DNA of 64,000 nucleotides from positions 1 to 64,000 of the forward strand of contig OZ248437.1 of the NCBI GenBank assembly GCA_965234335.1. The letters run 5' to 3'. The notes under the pieces were generated by a model, which ran no database searches, was not told where the DNA came from, and was given only the letters and a program-made list of their open reading frames with translations. Source of the DNA: Leadbetterella lacustris (GTDB lineage: Bacteria; Bacteroidota; Bacteroidia; Cytophagales; Spirosomataceae). A program made the position numbers and the translations under genes. This document shows, piece after piece, positions 51,072 to 60,671 of this stretch. The first letter of the stretch is position 1. Every line of letters starts with the position of its first letter.

Positions 51072-51599
51072 AATGGAACTGCTATTTCTTCCATACCCAT
51101 TATAATCCAAACCGTAACCTACCACAAACTGATTTTGGATTTCGAAACCAACATAATCCAACTGAATGGGCACAAGCATAGCCTCAGGTTTATGCAAAAG
51201 CGTGGCAATAGAAATACTTGCAGGATTATGTATTTCTAGGGTCTTCATCAGAAAGTCTAAAGTCCGCCCGGTATCCACAATGTCTTCCAAAATAACCACA
51301 TGACGGCCTTCGATTGGTTGGTTTAAGCCAATCAATTCCTTCATTTTCCCTGTTGATTCGGTATTTTGATAAGAATGTATTTTGAGAAAACTGACTTCGC
51401 ACGGTATGGTGAGTTTTTTAAAAATATCGGCAATAAAAAGGAAAGAACCGTTCAGGATTCCAAGAAATATGGGTTTTTTGTTCGCAAATCTTTCGTTAAG
51501 TTTATCCGAAATATCATCCACTCTTGCTTGAATTTCTTCGCTTGTAATTAGTTCTTTGAACTTCAAATCTAGTACCTCTACCATATTTCTTTTTTTCAT
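51051..51599 (-). CDS. hpt: Hypoxanthine phosphoribosyltransferase
   Basis: This enzyme salvages hypoxanthine and guanine to IMP and GMP using PRPP. The 182-aa type I PRTase has the PRPP-binding loop VVILEDIVDTGRTLDFL with the acidic pair, the flexible loop after SFLKIHSYQNTEST, and VGYGLDYNGYGRN near the end as the purine-binding strand. Two in-frame starts are possible (MKKRNMVEVLD or MVEVLD five codons later). It overlaps the convergent ABC ATPase gene by 21 bp. Confidence 0.92.
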   Translation of the reverse strand: MKKRNMVEVLDLKFKELITSEEIQARVDDISDKLNERFANKKPIFLGILNGSFLFIADIFKKLTIPCEVSFLKIHSYQNTESTGKMKELIGLNQPIEGRHVVILEDIVDTGRTLDFLMKTLEIHNPASISIATLLHKPEAMLVPIQLDYVGFEIQNQFVVGYGLDYNGYGRNSSSILIKVDD

Positions 51600-51661
51600 G
51601 TAAAATAAAATAATATTTTGTTAACAATCGGCTTTTTGGTAAATGAAATTTTAAATTTCTC

Positions 51662-51669
51662 TAATTTTG
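51662..51669 (+). promoter_or_regulatory. -7 promoter element (TAATTTTG) of the exported TPR-like gene
   Basis: TAATTTTG fits TAnnTTTG, with TTTG 23 nt upstream (51635-51638). The predicted leader to the TTG at 51719 is about 43 nt. Confidence 0.5.
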
Positions 51670-51718
51670 TTATACAATTATTGATTACTAGTTTTCGTTT
51701 TCCTCAAAATTATACGCA

Positions 51719-52939
51719 TTGAAAAAAAGGCTTTTTGTAATACTCTTCCTTACTGCACATTTTACTTCATTTGGGCAGTTATTTTCGTTTTTAAATACCA
51801 AAGAAAAACCTAAGGCCGAAATGTTGCTCCTTGATAGAGGCGTGCAGATAAGCACCACCGCCGCTGTCAATAACATGTACAATTTTAATTTTTCGGAGGC
51901 TGAAAAAGAGTATAAATGGTTAAAAGTTAAATATCCCGAGCATCCCCTAGGAGACTTTATGCTCGGACTAAACGAATGGTGGAAAATAGTGCCTGATACC
52001 AAACAGGAGCGATTTGATGAGCAATGCCACTCTTATATGGCCAATGCCATTGACCTCGCCGATGATATGTTTGATAGGAACAAGAAAAACAAAGAGGCTG
52101 CATTTTTTCTTTCGGCGGCTTATGCTATAAAAGGCAGGCTTTATGCTGAGCGAGAAAAATGGGTTAAAGCAGCTTGGGCAGGCAGGCAATCTATAAAATA
52201 TTTGGACTATAGTAGGGGCGAGGAAAATATAAATCCAGAGTTGCTTTTTGGAGATGGAGTTTACAATTATTATTCACGATGGATACACGAGAACTACAAA
52301 TCTCTGAAACCGTTGTTGACTTTTTTCAGAAAAGGGGATAAAAATTTAGGTATTAAGCAATTGGAAAACGTTGCAAACAATGCCTTTTATTCAAGAATGG
52401 AGGCTAGGTATTTTTTAATTCAAATTTATGCTGCTGAAAATCAGTCGGCTAAGTCGTTGATATTGGCCCGTCAGATGCACACTTTGTACCCCAACAACTC
52501 GTTTTTTCATAGATATGTGGCCCGAAATAGTTTTGCCTTGGGTAGGCTAGATGAAGCTGAAGTTTATGCCAACGAACTAATGACAAGGTTGGACGAAAAG
52601 CAATATGGCTATGGTGATAATGACGGAAGATATGCAGCTTACATATTGGGATACATCAATCAAAATTATAAACGAAACGACATTCAGGCTAAGTTTTATT
52701 ACCAAAAGTGTATCAATTATTCACTGAGTAACAATACCAAAGAGTCGGGGTACTATGTGGCTTCTAATTTGGCTTTGGGCTCTATTGCCCTGAAAGACAA
52801 TGATAATAGGGCTGCTGTGGAATATTGGGCGGAGGTTTTGAAAAACTCAGAAAAGAATTCTAGTTCTTATCAACAAGCTAAAAAATCTCTTGAAGACCTT
52901 ACCAAAAGGCTGAAGGTACAAAAAAAAGGGAAAAAGTAA
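51719..52939 (+). CDS. Exported TPR-like protein of unknown function
   Basis: This is a 406-aa protein with a signal peptide (MKKRLFVILFLTAHFTSFGQ, residue 20) and an all-helical body built of degenerate TPR-like pairs (AEKEYKWLKVKYPEHPLGDF, NSFALGRLDEAEVYANELM, AAYILGYINQNYKR). The C-terminus is lysine-rich. The sequence recalls a Bacteroidota-specific family of periplasmic TPR proteins, with no assigned role. Initiation is at TTG 51719 because the signal peptide begins there and no ATG fits. Confidence 0.8.
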   Translation: MKKRLFVILFLTAHFTSFGQLFSFLNTKEKPKAEMLLLDRGVQISTTAAVNNMYNFNFSEAEKEYKWLKVKYPEHPLGDFMLGLNEWWKIVPDTKQERFDEQCHSYMANAIDLADDMFDRNKKNKEAAFFLSAAYAIKGRLYAEREKWVKAAWAGRQSIKYLDYSRGEENINPELLFGDGVYNYYSRWIHENYKSLKPLLTFFRKGDKNLGIKQLENVANNAFYSRMEARYFLIQIYAAENQSAKSLILARQMHTLYPNNSFFHRYVARNSFALGRLDEAEVYANELMTRLDEKQYGYGDNDGRYAAYILGYINQNYKRNDIQAKFYYQKCINYSLSNNTKESGYYVASNLALGSIALKDNDNRAAVEYWAEVLKNSEKNSSSYQQAKKSLEDLTKRLKVQKKGKK

Positions 52940-52974
52940 TTCTCCCCTTTCTCTGATTCTTTTTACGTTAAACA

Positions 52975-53445
52975 TCAAGGTATTGGAAGAACTTTCGTGT
53001 TTTTGAAAGTTGAAAGAATTACCATGGTTTGGGTGCTCGCAACAACTTCTATTTCATTAATGGTTTCCATAATTAAGGTCTGATACGAAGCTATATCTTT
53101 TGCTATAACTTTCAATAAGAAATCACATGATCCCGTAACGTGGTGACATTCAATTATTTCCGGAACGGCCTCTATGGTTTTCACAAAAGACTCTGTGATA
53201 GACTTTCTGTGCCCAGAAAGTGTAACTTGTACAAAAGTCATTACACCGAGACCTACCTTTTCGCGGTCTATTTGTGCATGGTAACTTTCTATAATTCCTG
53301 TATTCTCTAGTTTTTTAACTCTCTCTAAGGTAGGTGCTGGTGAGAGTCCTATTTCTTTTGAAAGTTGGGCATTTGTGATTTTTCCGTTACTTTGAAGTAT
53401 TTCTAAAAGTTTGTGATCGATTTGATCTAATTTACCGACTGCCAT
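52975..53445 (-). CDS. Lrp/AsnC family transcriptional regulator
   Basis: This is a 156-aa regulator with a winged helix-turn-helix (LDQIDHKLLEILQSNGKITN, then AQLSKEIGLSPAPTLERVKKLE) and RAM effector domain (about 70-150, with HVTGSCDFLLKVIAKD). SPAPTLERVKKLE is closer to the classical Lrp group than the regulator at 6366-6827, so these are distinct paralogues. The 160-bp AT-rich upstream gap presumably carries its promoter. The regulated amino-acid pathway is not evident. Confidence 0.92.
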   Translation of the reverse strand: MAVGKLDQIDHKLLEILQSNGKITNAQLSKEIGLSPAPTLERVKKLENTGIIESYHAQIDREKVGLGVMTFVQVTLSGHRKSITESFVKTIEAVPEIIECHHVTGSCDFLLKVIAKDIASYQTLIMETINEIEVVASTQTMVILSTFKNTKVLPIP

Positions 53446-53606
53446 TTTATGTTTGATTGATGATTTCAGAATTTTATTCTGTGTAAAGATAGTATTTTAT
53501 GTTAAAATTTTAAATTATTTAAATAGGCTTCTTTATTTTGTAATTCTAGTAAAGTCTTTTTATTTAAATATCAATATTTTTAATTAAAATATTGCAAAAA
53601 ATAGAA

Positions 53607-53924
53607 TTAAATCGCAAGCTCAATTTGTGGGTTCCAAAAAACTTTTTTAAAGTTTTGTATTTGATTGTCTTTGATTGTAATTCCTTCTGATTCAAGCAGT
53701 TCTTGCATAGTGGTTGGAGTTGCGAAATGCATTTTTCCTGTCAATAGTCCATTTCGATTGACTACGCGATGTGCCGGCACATCCACTAAACCATGTGCTG
53801 CATTCATGGCCCACCCCACAAGCCTTGCACCGGTGCTAAGGTATTTGGCTATCGCTCCGTAGCTGGTGGCTCTTCCCTCCGGTATGAGTTTCACTACCTC
53901 ATAAACTTCCTCAAAGCTTTGCAT
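53607..53924 (-). CDS. Alkyltransferase-like protein (ATL), Cys-less MGMT homologue
   Basis: This is a 105-aa protein homologous to the DNA-binding domain of O6-alkylguanine-DNA alkyltransferase: EVVKLIPEGRATSYGAIAKYL, then GARLVGWAMNAAHG. In the active-site motif the acceptor cysteine is replaced by alanine (VPAHRVVNRNG, A51), the defining feature of ATL proteins. These flip and mark O6-alkylguanine lesions for nucleotide excision repair. Its start overlaps the end of the DUF3109 gene by 14 bp, indicating co-expression. Confidence 0.92.
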   Translation of the reverse strand: MQSFEEVYEVVKLIPEGRATSYGAIAKYLSTGARLVGWAMNAAHGLVDVPAHRVVNRNGLLTGKMHFATPTTMQELLESEGITIKDNQIQNFKKVFWNPQIELAI

Positions 53925-54480
53925 CCTCTATTTCTTTGACCAGCTGCTTATACCATGCTTCACCGTAGGCTCTTATGAGTGGCTCCTTTAGGAATTTGTA
54001 AACCTCTACACCGAGTTTATCACCCAACGCACAGGCGTCTGAACAAATACTCCATCGGTCATAGTTGATGGCATGGTAGCTCTCGTATTTAGTGATTCTA
54101 ATAGGGTATAGGTGACAAGAAATTGGTTTTTTGAAATCAATGACCCCGTCGTTATAGGCTTGTTCAATACCGCATTGCAGGATTCCTTTTTTATCGTATA
54201 TGGCATAGGCACATTCTTTCTCATTGATGGTTGTGGTGGAATAGTCACCTTCCCAGTCTTTTATGTATTTGCCCTGTTCTTCTATTGCTTTTATACCCTC
54301 TGGAGATAAATACGGTTTTATTTTTTCATAAATTTCTTCCAGTATAGGTAGTTCTACATCCTCCAATGGTGCTCCTAAATCGCCTTCAACACAACACGCA
54401 CCCTTGCATTTTGCTATGTCGCAGACAAAAAACTTGTCAGCTACATCATCGCTAATACAGGTGTCTTCTATTAAAATCAT
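53911..54480 (-). CDS. DUF3109 family cysteine-rich protein
   Basis: This is a 189-aa cytoplasmic protein of the DUF3109 family. Conserved cysteines occur in VCDIAKCKGACCVEGD, ECAYAIYD, LQCGIEQAY, SCHLYPIRI and ICSDACALG, suggesting a bound metal or Fe-S cluster, similar to zinc/iron-chelating YkgJ-like proteins. Function unknown. It lies 2 bp after the LysM transglycosylase gene and overlaps the ATL gene, so the order is OMT, LysM, DUF3109, ATL in one likely transcript. Confidence 0.87.
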   Translation of the reverse strand: MILIEDTCISDDVADKFFVCDIAKCKGACCVEGDLGAPLEDVELPILEEIYEKIKPYLSPEGIKAIEEQGKYIKDWEGDYSTTTINEKECAYAIYDKKGILQCGIEQAYNDGVIDFKKPISCHLYPIRITKYESYHAINYDRWSICSDACALGDKLGVEVYKFLKEPLIRAYGEAWYKQLVKEIEDAKL

Positions 54481-54482
54481 TC

Positions 54483-56792
54483 TTATTTTTTTATAATAAT
54501 TTTAGATCCAACCATGATGTTATTATCCGCCATGTTGTTCCATTTTTTTATGTCGCCCACATTTGCGTCATACTTTCTTGAGATACTGTATAAGGTTTCT
54601 CCTTGAGCTACAGTATGATATTTTGTGCCTGCTGAACTGGCCGAAGCCTTTGGCGTTTCTGTAGCTGGCTTCGGTAAAGTACTGCTTGAGCTTATTAAGG
54701 ATGAAACAACTAATTTCTGACCCAAACTAATGCTGTTGTTATTAAGGTTGTTCCATTTTTGAATTTGACCTACTGTGATACTATATTTTTTAGAAATGCT
54801 AAAAAGGGTCTCACCAGCTGCTACGGTATGCATCTGAAATTTGGCGGCTGCTGTGGTTTCCTTAAAAGGAGGTTTTACTCTAACGAGTTCTTCTTCACCA
54901 ATGGGTTCATTTACAATAGGTTTCTTTTCTGGCTGTGTTTTGGTCAGAACTTCTTCTTTGGTGGCAATTGTTGATTTACCAACTGTCAATAATTGATTTA
55001 CTTTTATAGATTCAGTTGGACTGATTACATTCATTTTACGAAGCTCGTTCACGGTAAGACCGTATTTTTTCGCAATTGAGAATAGCGTCTCACCTTGTTT
55101 TACCATGTGTTTAGTACTTATAGTTTTGCTTGGTGTGTTCTTTATCTCCTCAACTTTTAAAGGCGGTGTATTTGTAGGTAGTTTGGTGTTGTTTTTAGGT
55201 TCGAAAATATCGTCATCTATTTTTAAACCATCGGATTTTACCTCAGAAGGTTTTGTTTCTACTTTTGTAACCTCGTTTACCTTAACAGATTTTGTTTCTG
55301 CTTTTGCAACTTCTTTTAGCTCAGAAGGTTTTGTTTCGGCATTTGTAACCTCTTCGTTGTTTAAAATAGCTTTTGGTTTTTCAATTTCTTCGTATTTCTT
55401 CTCTGCATTTGGTGTGGTTTCTATTGATACTTCCTCTTTTTGTGTATAGTTCTCTTTAACAGGAAGATTTTCTTTTTCTTCTACGGACTCCTTTAATACC
55501 TCAATGGGCTGATTTTTAGGTCTAGTTTTTTGTAGCCATATCACGCTACCGGGTTGTAGCTTTTGAGAGTTTTTCATTCTGTTGTATTTCAAAAGATATT
55601 TTAGACCCAAACCATACATCTGAGAAATATCCCACATGGTTTGTTCGCCACGTAAAGTGTGAAAAGGAACTTTGGCTTTTTTGTTTTTTTTCTGCAAATA
55701 ATAGATACTGCCTTCTTTTGTAAGGTCCCTATCTGTCATGTTATTATAAGATAGGAACTTACCTATTTTAATCTTGGCTTTGCTCGATAGCTGTGCTACT
55801 TCTTCTCCGCTTTGAGCAAGTATCCCTTTTTTGCCATTGATTTCATAAAAAATTGGGTCATCTGGAGAGGTCGAAACCATGGTGATTCGTTTTAACTGGG
55901 GAAAATCCACATCTACTTTTCTGGCGTCTAAACGTTTTTGAATTTTACCATTGATTTCCTCTACATCTTCAGTTTTTGTCAAAATCAATACATTGTATAG
56001 CTTGTCCTCCTGAATATTAGGTGCATAAAGCCACTGGTTGTATTTTTTGAGTTCTGTAATATCAGTTGTAAGTTCTACGGCTATTTCGGCCAAAGATTTT
56101 CCTTTTGTGGTATATTCAATGAATTTTTTAGGCGAGTCTTTTAGTCTATTAAGACGGTGCTCGTAGGCAATTCGATGTGCCAAAGCTTTTATCAAATATG
56201 GATGCGTATTCTCATCGAATTTTACTTCGCTTGCAAATGACCAATCAATGGGGATTTTATCAGATGCTCCTTGTACACCTAGGTTATATGCCAACAAACA
56301 CGAAATCCAGTTTTTAAAGATTAGGTTGTTACGTTTCATGTATAACGCGGCCGCTTTAGTCGAAAGATGGATGTTTTTTCTATCATCTTGATTATTGTCT
56401 ATTTTTAGACCCACTTCTTTGGCTGTGGCTTCTTTGAATTGCCAAAAACCTACTGCGTTGGAGCTTGAAATTGCTTCAGAGAGTAATGAACTCTCCATTA
56501 CTGCCAAATATTTCATGTCCTCAGGTATATCTTCTTCCTCCAATATTTTTTCAATAATCGGAAAATACCACTGCATTCTTTCCAATTTCTGATCTAGAAA
56601 CCTATTTTGTGGTGTCAGCAGATTGTTAACCTCTGTCTTTACCGCTTTTAATGCCTCTGGATTGAGTTCTACGAGGATATTTGCAAATTCTATTTTTTTT
56701 GGAGTTTCTGGAATACTTATTTGGTTTTGAGCATTCGTAAAGAATAGGGTAGGATAGATTAATAAGAAAGCTAAAATTTTTTTCATTTTCAT
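54483..56792 (-). CDS. Membrane-bound lytic transglycosylase with LysM repeats (MltD-like)
   Basis: This is a 769-aa exported peptidoglycan lyase. A signal peptide (to TNAQ, residue 22) is followed by an SLT domain (about 85-200) with catalytic E100 (LAVMESSLLSEA), SNAVGFWQF and LLAYNLG. One LysM-like module follows at about 376-420, then a low-complexity Lys/Glu/Thr/Pro-rich linker (about 445-555) with repeated VETKPSE-type units. Three canonical LysM modules end the protein (HMVKQGETLFSIAKKYG, HTVAAGETLFSISKKYS, HTVAQGETLYSISRKYD). LysM bind glycan strands. It starts inside the end of the O-methyltransferase gene (4-bp overlap). Confidence 0.93.
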   Translation of the reverse strand: MKMKKILAFLLIYPTLFFTNAQNQISIPETPKKIEFANILVELNPEALKAVKTEVNNLLTPQNRFLDQKLERMQWYFPIIEKILEEEDIPEDMKYLAVMESSLLSEAISSSNAVGFWQFKEATAKEVGLKIDNNQDDRKNIHLSTKAAALYMKRNNLIFKNWISCLLAYNLGVQGASDKIPIDWSFASEVKFDENTHPYLIKALAHRIAYEHRLNRLKDSPKKFIEYTTKGKSLAEIAVELTTDITELKKYNQWLYAPNIQEDKLYNVLILTKTEDVEEINGKIQKRLDARKVDVDFPQLKRITMVSTSPDDPIFYEINGKKGILAQSGEEVAQLSSKAKIKIGKFLSYNNMTDRDLTKEGSIYYLQKKNKKAKVPFHTLRGEQTMWDISQMYGLGLKYLLKYNRMKNSQKLQPGSVIWLQKTRPKNQPIEVLKESVEEKENLPVKENYTQKEEVSIETTPNAEKKYEEIEKPKAILNNEEVTNAETKPSELKEVAKAETKSVKVNEVTKVETKPSEVKSDGLKIDDDIFEPKNNTKLPTNTPPLKVEEIKNTPSKTISTKHMVKQGETLFSIAKKYGLTVNELRKMNVISPTESIKVNQLLTVGKSTIATKEEVLTKTQPEKKPIVNEPIGEEELVRVKPPFKETTAAAKFQMHTVAAGETLFSISKKYSITVGQIQKWNNLNNNSISLGQKLVVSSLISSSSTLPKPATETPKASASSAGTKYHTVAQGETLYSISRKYDANVGDIKKWNNMADNNIMVGSKIIIKK

Positions 56793-57424
56793 TTTATTTT
56801 TCTGGAGACAAACAAGCCGTCTCTTATGGGTAAAAGCACATTTTTAGTTCTACTATCGTTATGCACGTAGGCATTAAATTCTCTTAAAAGTTTAGTGGTG
56901 GTATCGTTCTTGCTAGTTTCCGCCACTTTCCCGTCCCAAAGGACATTATCGCTTATTATCAGGCCTCCAATTTTAAGTTTATCAATGACCAAGTCATAGT
57001 ATTTGATATAATTTAGCTTGTCTGCATCGATAAAAACTAAATCAAAAATAGTATTTAAAGTTGGTATGACTTCCAATGCATTCCCCATTTGTAGGTCTAT
57101 TTGCTCTGACAGTCCTGCCAAGTCTATATTATGTCTAATTCGCGACTCTAGTTCCTCGTCAGCTTCAATGGTAATTAACTTGCCACCCTCTATTAAGCCT
57201 TCAGCTAAGCAAATAGCTGAATAACCTGTATAAGCTCCTATCTCCAGGATATTTGCAGGTTGTAAAATTTGCGAAATCATTGAAAGTAACCTACCCTGTA
57301 AATGCCCCGATAACATACGAGGCTTTAGTAAATTGGCATGAGTATCTCTACTTATTTGCCTTAATACTTCAGACTCGGAGCTACTGTGGTTCTCACAATA
57401 TTCGTTTATTTTGTCGTTTACCAT
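56789..57424 (-). CDS. Class I SAM-dependent O-methyltransferase (CCoAOMT-like)
   Basis: This is a 211-aa cytoplasmic methyltransferase. SAM-binding motif LEIGAYTGYSAICLAEGL, then DLVFIDADKLNYIKYYD as the metal/catechol-binding region and IISDNVLWDGKV match the bacterial caffeoyl-CoA OMT-like family. The substrate is unknown. I chose the ATG at 57424 (MVNDKINEY): a minus-strand TATTTTTG promoter ends 13 nt upstream, so the in-frame start five codons earlier would lie at or before the transcription start. It is the first gene of the LysM/DUF3109/ATL series. Confidence 0.9.
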   Translation of the reverse strand: MVNDKINEYCENHSSSESEVLRQISRDTHANLLKPRMLSGHLQGRLLSMISQILQPANILEIGAYTGYSAICLAEGLIEGGKLITIEADEELESRIRHNIDLAGLSEQIDLQMGNALEVIPTLNTIFDLVFIDADKLNYIKYYDLVIDKLKIGGLIISDNVLWDGKVAETSKNDTTTKLLREFNAYVHNDSRTKNVLLPIRDGLFVSRKIK

Positions 57425-57436
57425 GGTCTCTTGTTG

Positions 57437-57444
57437 CAAAAATA
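57437..57444 (-). promoter_or_regulatory. -7 promoter element (TATTTTTG on - strand) of the O-methyltransferase operon
   Basis: CAAAAATA on the + strand reads TATTTTTG. The predicted start near 57430 gives a leader of about 6 nt before the ATG at 57424. Confidence 0.55.
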
Positions 57445-57518
57445 AAAATATTATTTTGTAAATTCCAAATTTATTGTTAATATTATATTTTCAGAAAAAA
57501 ATGAAAGTCATTATTTAT

Positions 57519-57545
57519 TAAAAAAGCCCCGAAAGGCTTTTTTAA
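57519..57545 (-). terminator. Terminator after infB
   Basis: An A-rich arm plus GCC pairs with GGC plus a T-rich arm around CCGAA, giving a hairpin with T-runs in both directions, 7 bp after the infB stop. Confidence 0.8.
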
Positions 57546-57551
57546 TTTTAT

Positions 57552-60500
57552 TTAAAGTGTTCTTTTCAATTCTCTAATTTCAAAGCTCTCAATGATGTCA
57601 TCCACCATGATATCGTTGAAATTTTTGATACTTAAACCACACTCATAACCGTTCTTAACTTCGGCAACGTCGTCTTTAAAACGCTTCAATTGAGCTATTT
57701 CACCCTCATGAACTACAATACCTTCACGTATGATTCTTACCTTATTGTTACGTTTAACATAACCGTCAGTTACATAACATCCTGCGATAGTACCTACTTT
57801 ACTTATTTTGAACACTTCACGTACTTGAATATTACCTGTTACCACCTCTTCTTCTTTCGGTGCTAACATACCTTTCATTGCCGCTTTTATTTCGTTAATG
57901 GCATCATAGATAATAGAATAGAGTCTTATCTCAATTTGTTCTGAGTCTGCTATTCTTCTGGCATTGTTCGAAGGTCTGACTTGGAAACCAATTACGATAG
58001 CATCAGCAGCTGAGGCCAAAGTAACGTCAGATTCAGATATTTGACCAACCGCTTTGTGAACAATATTTACTTGAACTTCGTCTGTTGATAGTTTCAATAA
58101 TGAGTCAGACAAGGCTTCTACTGAACCGTCCACGTCACCTTTGACAATAACATTGAGTTCTTTAAATGTTCCGATGGCCTTTCTTCTACCAATTTCATCC
58201 AAGGTAATGTGTTTTTTAGCTCTTATACTCATTTCTCTATTGAGCTGTTCACGTTTATTGGCTATTTCACGTGCTTCTCTATCCGATTCCATGATATTGA
58301 ACTTATCACCTGCTTGTGGTGCTCCAGGAAGACCCAGTATCTGAACAGGCTGAGATGGTCCGGCCTCCTTCACTCTTTCACCTAGAGAGTTTACCAAGGC
58401 TTTCACTCTACCGAAGTATTGGCCAGCCAACATAATGTCTCCTATTTTCAATGTTCCGTTTTCTACTAAAATAGTTGAAACATAACCTCGCCCTTTGTCT
58501 AGTGAGGCTTCAATTACTGTTCCGAATGAGTTTCTGTTCGGATTAGCTTTCAAGTCAAGTAATTCAGCTTCAAGTAGAACTTTGTCCAGCAAGTCGTCTA
58601 TTCCTAAACCTGATTTAGCAGATACCTCTTGCTCTTGGTATTTTCCACCCCAACTTTCTACTAATATATTTTCTTTGGCCAAATCTTCTCTGATTTTGGC
58701 AGGATTGGCGTTAGGTTTGTCTATTTTGTTAAAGGCAAATACGATAGGTACACCAGCATTTTGAGCATGGTTGATGGCTTCTTTAGTTTGAGGCATTACG
58801 CTATCGTCAGCAGATATCACGATGATTACAACGTCGGTAACTTTCGCTCCCCTAGCTCTCATAGCTGTAAATGCCTCGTGACCGGGCGTATCCAAGAATG
58901 TTATTGATTTGCCTTTGTTGGCTCCTTCTTTCATGGTTACTGAATAGGCTCCAATGTGCTGGGTAATTCCTCCAGCTTCACCTGAGGCTACTTTGGATCT
59001 TCTGATGTAGTCAAGCAACGAGGTCTTACCGTGATCTACGTGTCCCATAATGGTTACAATAGGAGCACGGTGTATCAAATCCTCCTCCTTGTCTACCATT
59101 ATTTCAGTGTCGAAAGATACCTCTTCTTCCGCAGATATAAATTCTACGTCAAAATTGAACTCTAGGGCTATCATTTGGATAGTTTCAGCATCCAATCTTT
59201 GGTTGATTGATGCAAAAATACCCATTTTCATACAGCTAGCTATTACTTCATTTACTGAAACATTCATGAGGGAAGCTAATTCAGATGCCGAAATGAATTC
59301 GGTAACTTTCAATGTGCCACTTTCCTCTAATTCTTGTTGATCCAATGCATCCTGAGCCTCAGCACGGTTTCTGCGTTTTTCTTTTCTATATTTGGAACCA
59401 AATTCGTTGCCTTTGTTTTGCATTTTAGACATGGTACTCTTGATGTTGTCTTTTACATCATCTTGAGAAACCGATTCTTTCCTATTCCCACCTTTTTTGA
59501 AGTCTTTTTTACCTCCAGTGCTTCCGCTACCTACTTGGTTTTGGCTAGGTGCAGGACTAGGTTTATTATCCGTATTTGCTCCACTTGTAAATGGCGGCTT
59601 CGTACCTCCAGTATTTGGTTTTTGAGGCGAATTTGGGGTATTAGGTCTTCCAGGACCAGCGGCCTTAGGATCTTTTCTGAAGTTCTCAAAATTCGACTTC
59701 GTAGTGTCACCCACTTTTTCACCACCTACTATAACTCTCTTTCTTTTACGTTTTTGTTTTAGCTCTTCTTTGGTAAGTGGCTTCCGCTCAACTGGAAGTT
59801 CAATTTTACCAAGAACTTTAAGACCTTGAAGCTTATCTCCTTGTGCTTTGATTAGTTTTGGAGGAAGAATTTCCTGAATCTCATCCTCTTGGACTGTAAT
59901 TTTTACTCTAGGAGTTTCTTCTTCTTGTTCTAAAAATACCTCTGCGATGATTTCTGCTAGAACCGGTTCTTTTGGCTCTAGTTTTAATTCAACTTTCGGA
60001 AGATCGGCTATTGATTCACTTTTGGATTCTTCTTTTGCTAGGTCAACTTCCTTAACCTCCTCAACAGGTTTCGAAATTTCAATATGTTTTACTTCCTCAA
60101 TTGGAGCAGGCTTTTCTTCAGCCGCTACAGGAGTGATTATCACAGGCTCTGTTTTATCCACTGACGTTTCTACAACAAGTTCAGGAATCGGCTCAAACTT
60201 AGGAGCTTCTTTTTTCACTTCTGGATTTGCGTCTATGGGAATAATTTTGGCTGGTCCTTTACTATTTAGGTCTATTTTGCCAAGAACTTTTGGTCCTTGC
60301 AAATTGTGTTCTATCTTGATAATTTCGGGCTCGACTGGTTCTTCTCTGAAATAGAGTATTTCGTCATTCGGCTGAGTCGGTGACGAAGTTTCTGCGGATG
60401 AACCTGACGTCGAAACGCCTCCCATGTCTCCTAATAGTTCTGGAGAATGTAGTTCTTTTGATAAAACCTCAAGTAAGTCAAATGAAAGTTTGGCGTTGGG

Positions 60501-60611
60501 ATTATTATCAATACGATGCCCTTTTGAGCTCAGAATCTCAATAATGGTAATTGTACCTACGTTAAGTTTCTTGGCCGCTTGGCTAAGTCGCATCATTTTT
60601 TCTTCTGCCAT
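57552..60611 (-). CDS. infB: Translation initiation factor IF-2
   Basis: This GTPase brings fMet-tRNA to the 30S subunit. The 1019-aa protein has an N-terminal IF2_N-like helix set (MRLSQAAKKLNVGTITIIEI), then a long Pro/Glu/Lys-rich low-complexity region to about 420. The GTPase domain has G1 GHVDHGKTS (523-531), G3 DTPGHEAF and G4 NKIDKP. The remaining beta-barrel domains end in the C2 domain (IKNFNDIMVDDIIESFEI). It is the last gene of rimP-nusA-infB and is followed by a terminator. The long N-terminal extension is typical of Bacteroidota. Confidence 0.97.
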   Translation of the reverse strand: MAEEKMMRLSQAAKKLNVGTITIIEILSSKGHRIDNNPNAKLSFDLLEVLSKELHSPELLGDMGGVSTSGSSAETSSPTQPNDEILYFREEPVEPEIIKIEHNLQGPKVLGKIDLNSKGPAKIIPIDANPEVKKEAPKFEPIPELVVETSVDKTEPVIITPVAAEEKPAPIEEVKHIEISKPVEEVKEVDLAKEESKSESIADLPKVELKLEPKEPVLAEIIAEVFLEQEEETPRVKITVQEDEIQEILPPKLIKAQGDKLQGLKVLGKIELPVERKPLTKEELKQKRKRKRVIVGGEKVGDTTKSNFENFRKDPKAAGPGRPNTPNSPQKPNTGGTKPPFTSGANTDNKPSPAPSQNQVGSGSTGGKKDFKKGGNRKESVSQDDVKDNIKSTMSKMQNKGNEFGSKYRKEKRRNRAEAQDALDQQELEESGTLKVTEFISASELASLMNVSVNEVIASCMKMGIFASINQRLDAETIQMIALEFNFDVEFISAEEEVSFDTEIMVDKEEDLIHRAPIVTIMGHVDHGKTSLLDYIRRSKVASGEAGGITQHIGAYSVTMKEGANKGKSITFLDTPGHEAFTAMRARGAKVTDVVIIVISADDSVMPQTKEAINHAQNAGVPIVFAFNKIDKPNANPAKIREDLAKENILVESWGGKYQEQEVSAKSGLGIDDLLDKVLLEAELLDLKANPNRNSFGTVIEASLDKGRGYVSTILVENGTLKIGDIMLAGQYFGRVKALVNSLGERVKEAGPSQPVQILGLPGAPQAGDKFNIMESDREAREIANKREQLNREMSIRAKKHITLDEIGRRKAIGTFKELNVIVKGDVDGSVEALSDSLLKLSTDEVQVNIVHKAVGQISESDVTLASAADAIVIGFQVRPSNNARRIADSEQIEIRLYSIIYDAINEIKAAMKGMLAPKEEEVVTGNIQVREVFKISKVGTIAGCYVTDGYVKRNNKVRIIREGIVVHEGEIAQLKRFKDDVAEVKNGYECGLSIKNFNDIMVDDIIESFEIRELKRTL

Positions 60612-60671
60612 AAATTTTTCTTAAATTTTATAATAACAATTGTAATCTATTGTGGTTTAGTCTTTTACATA

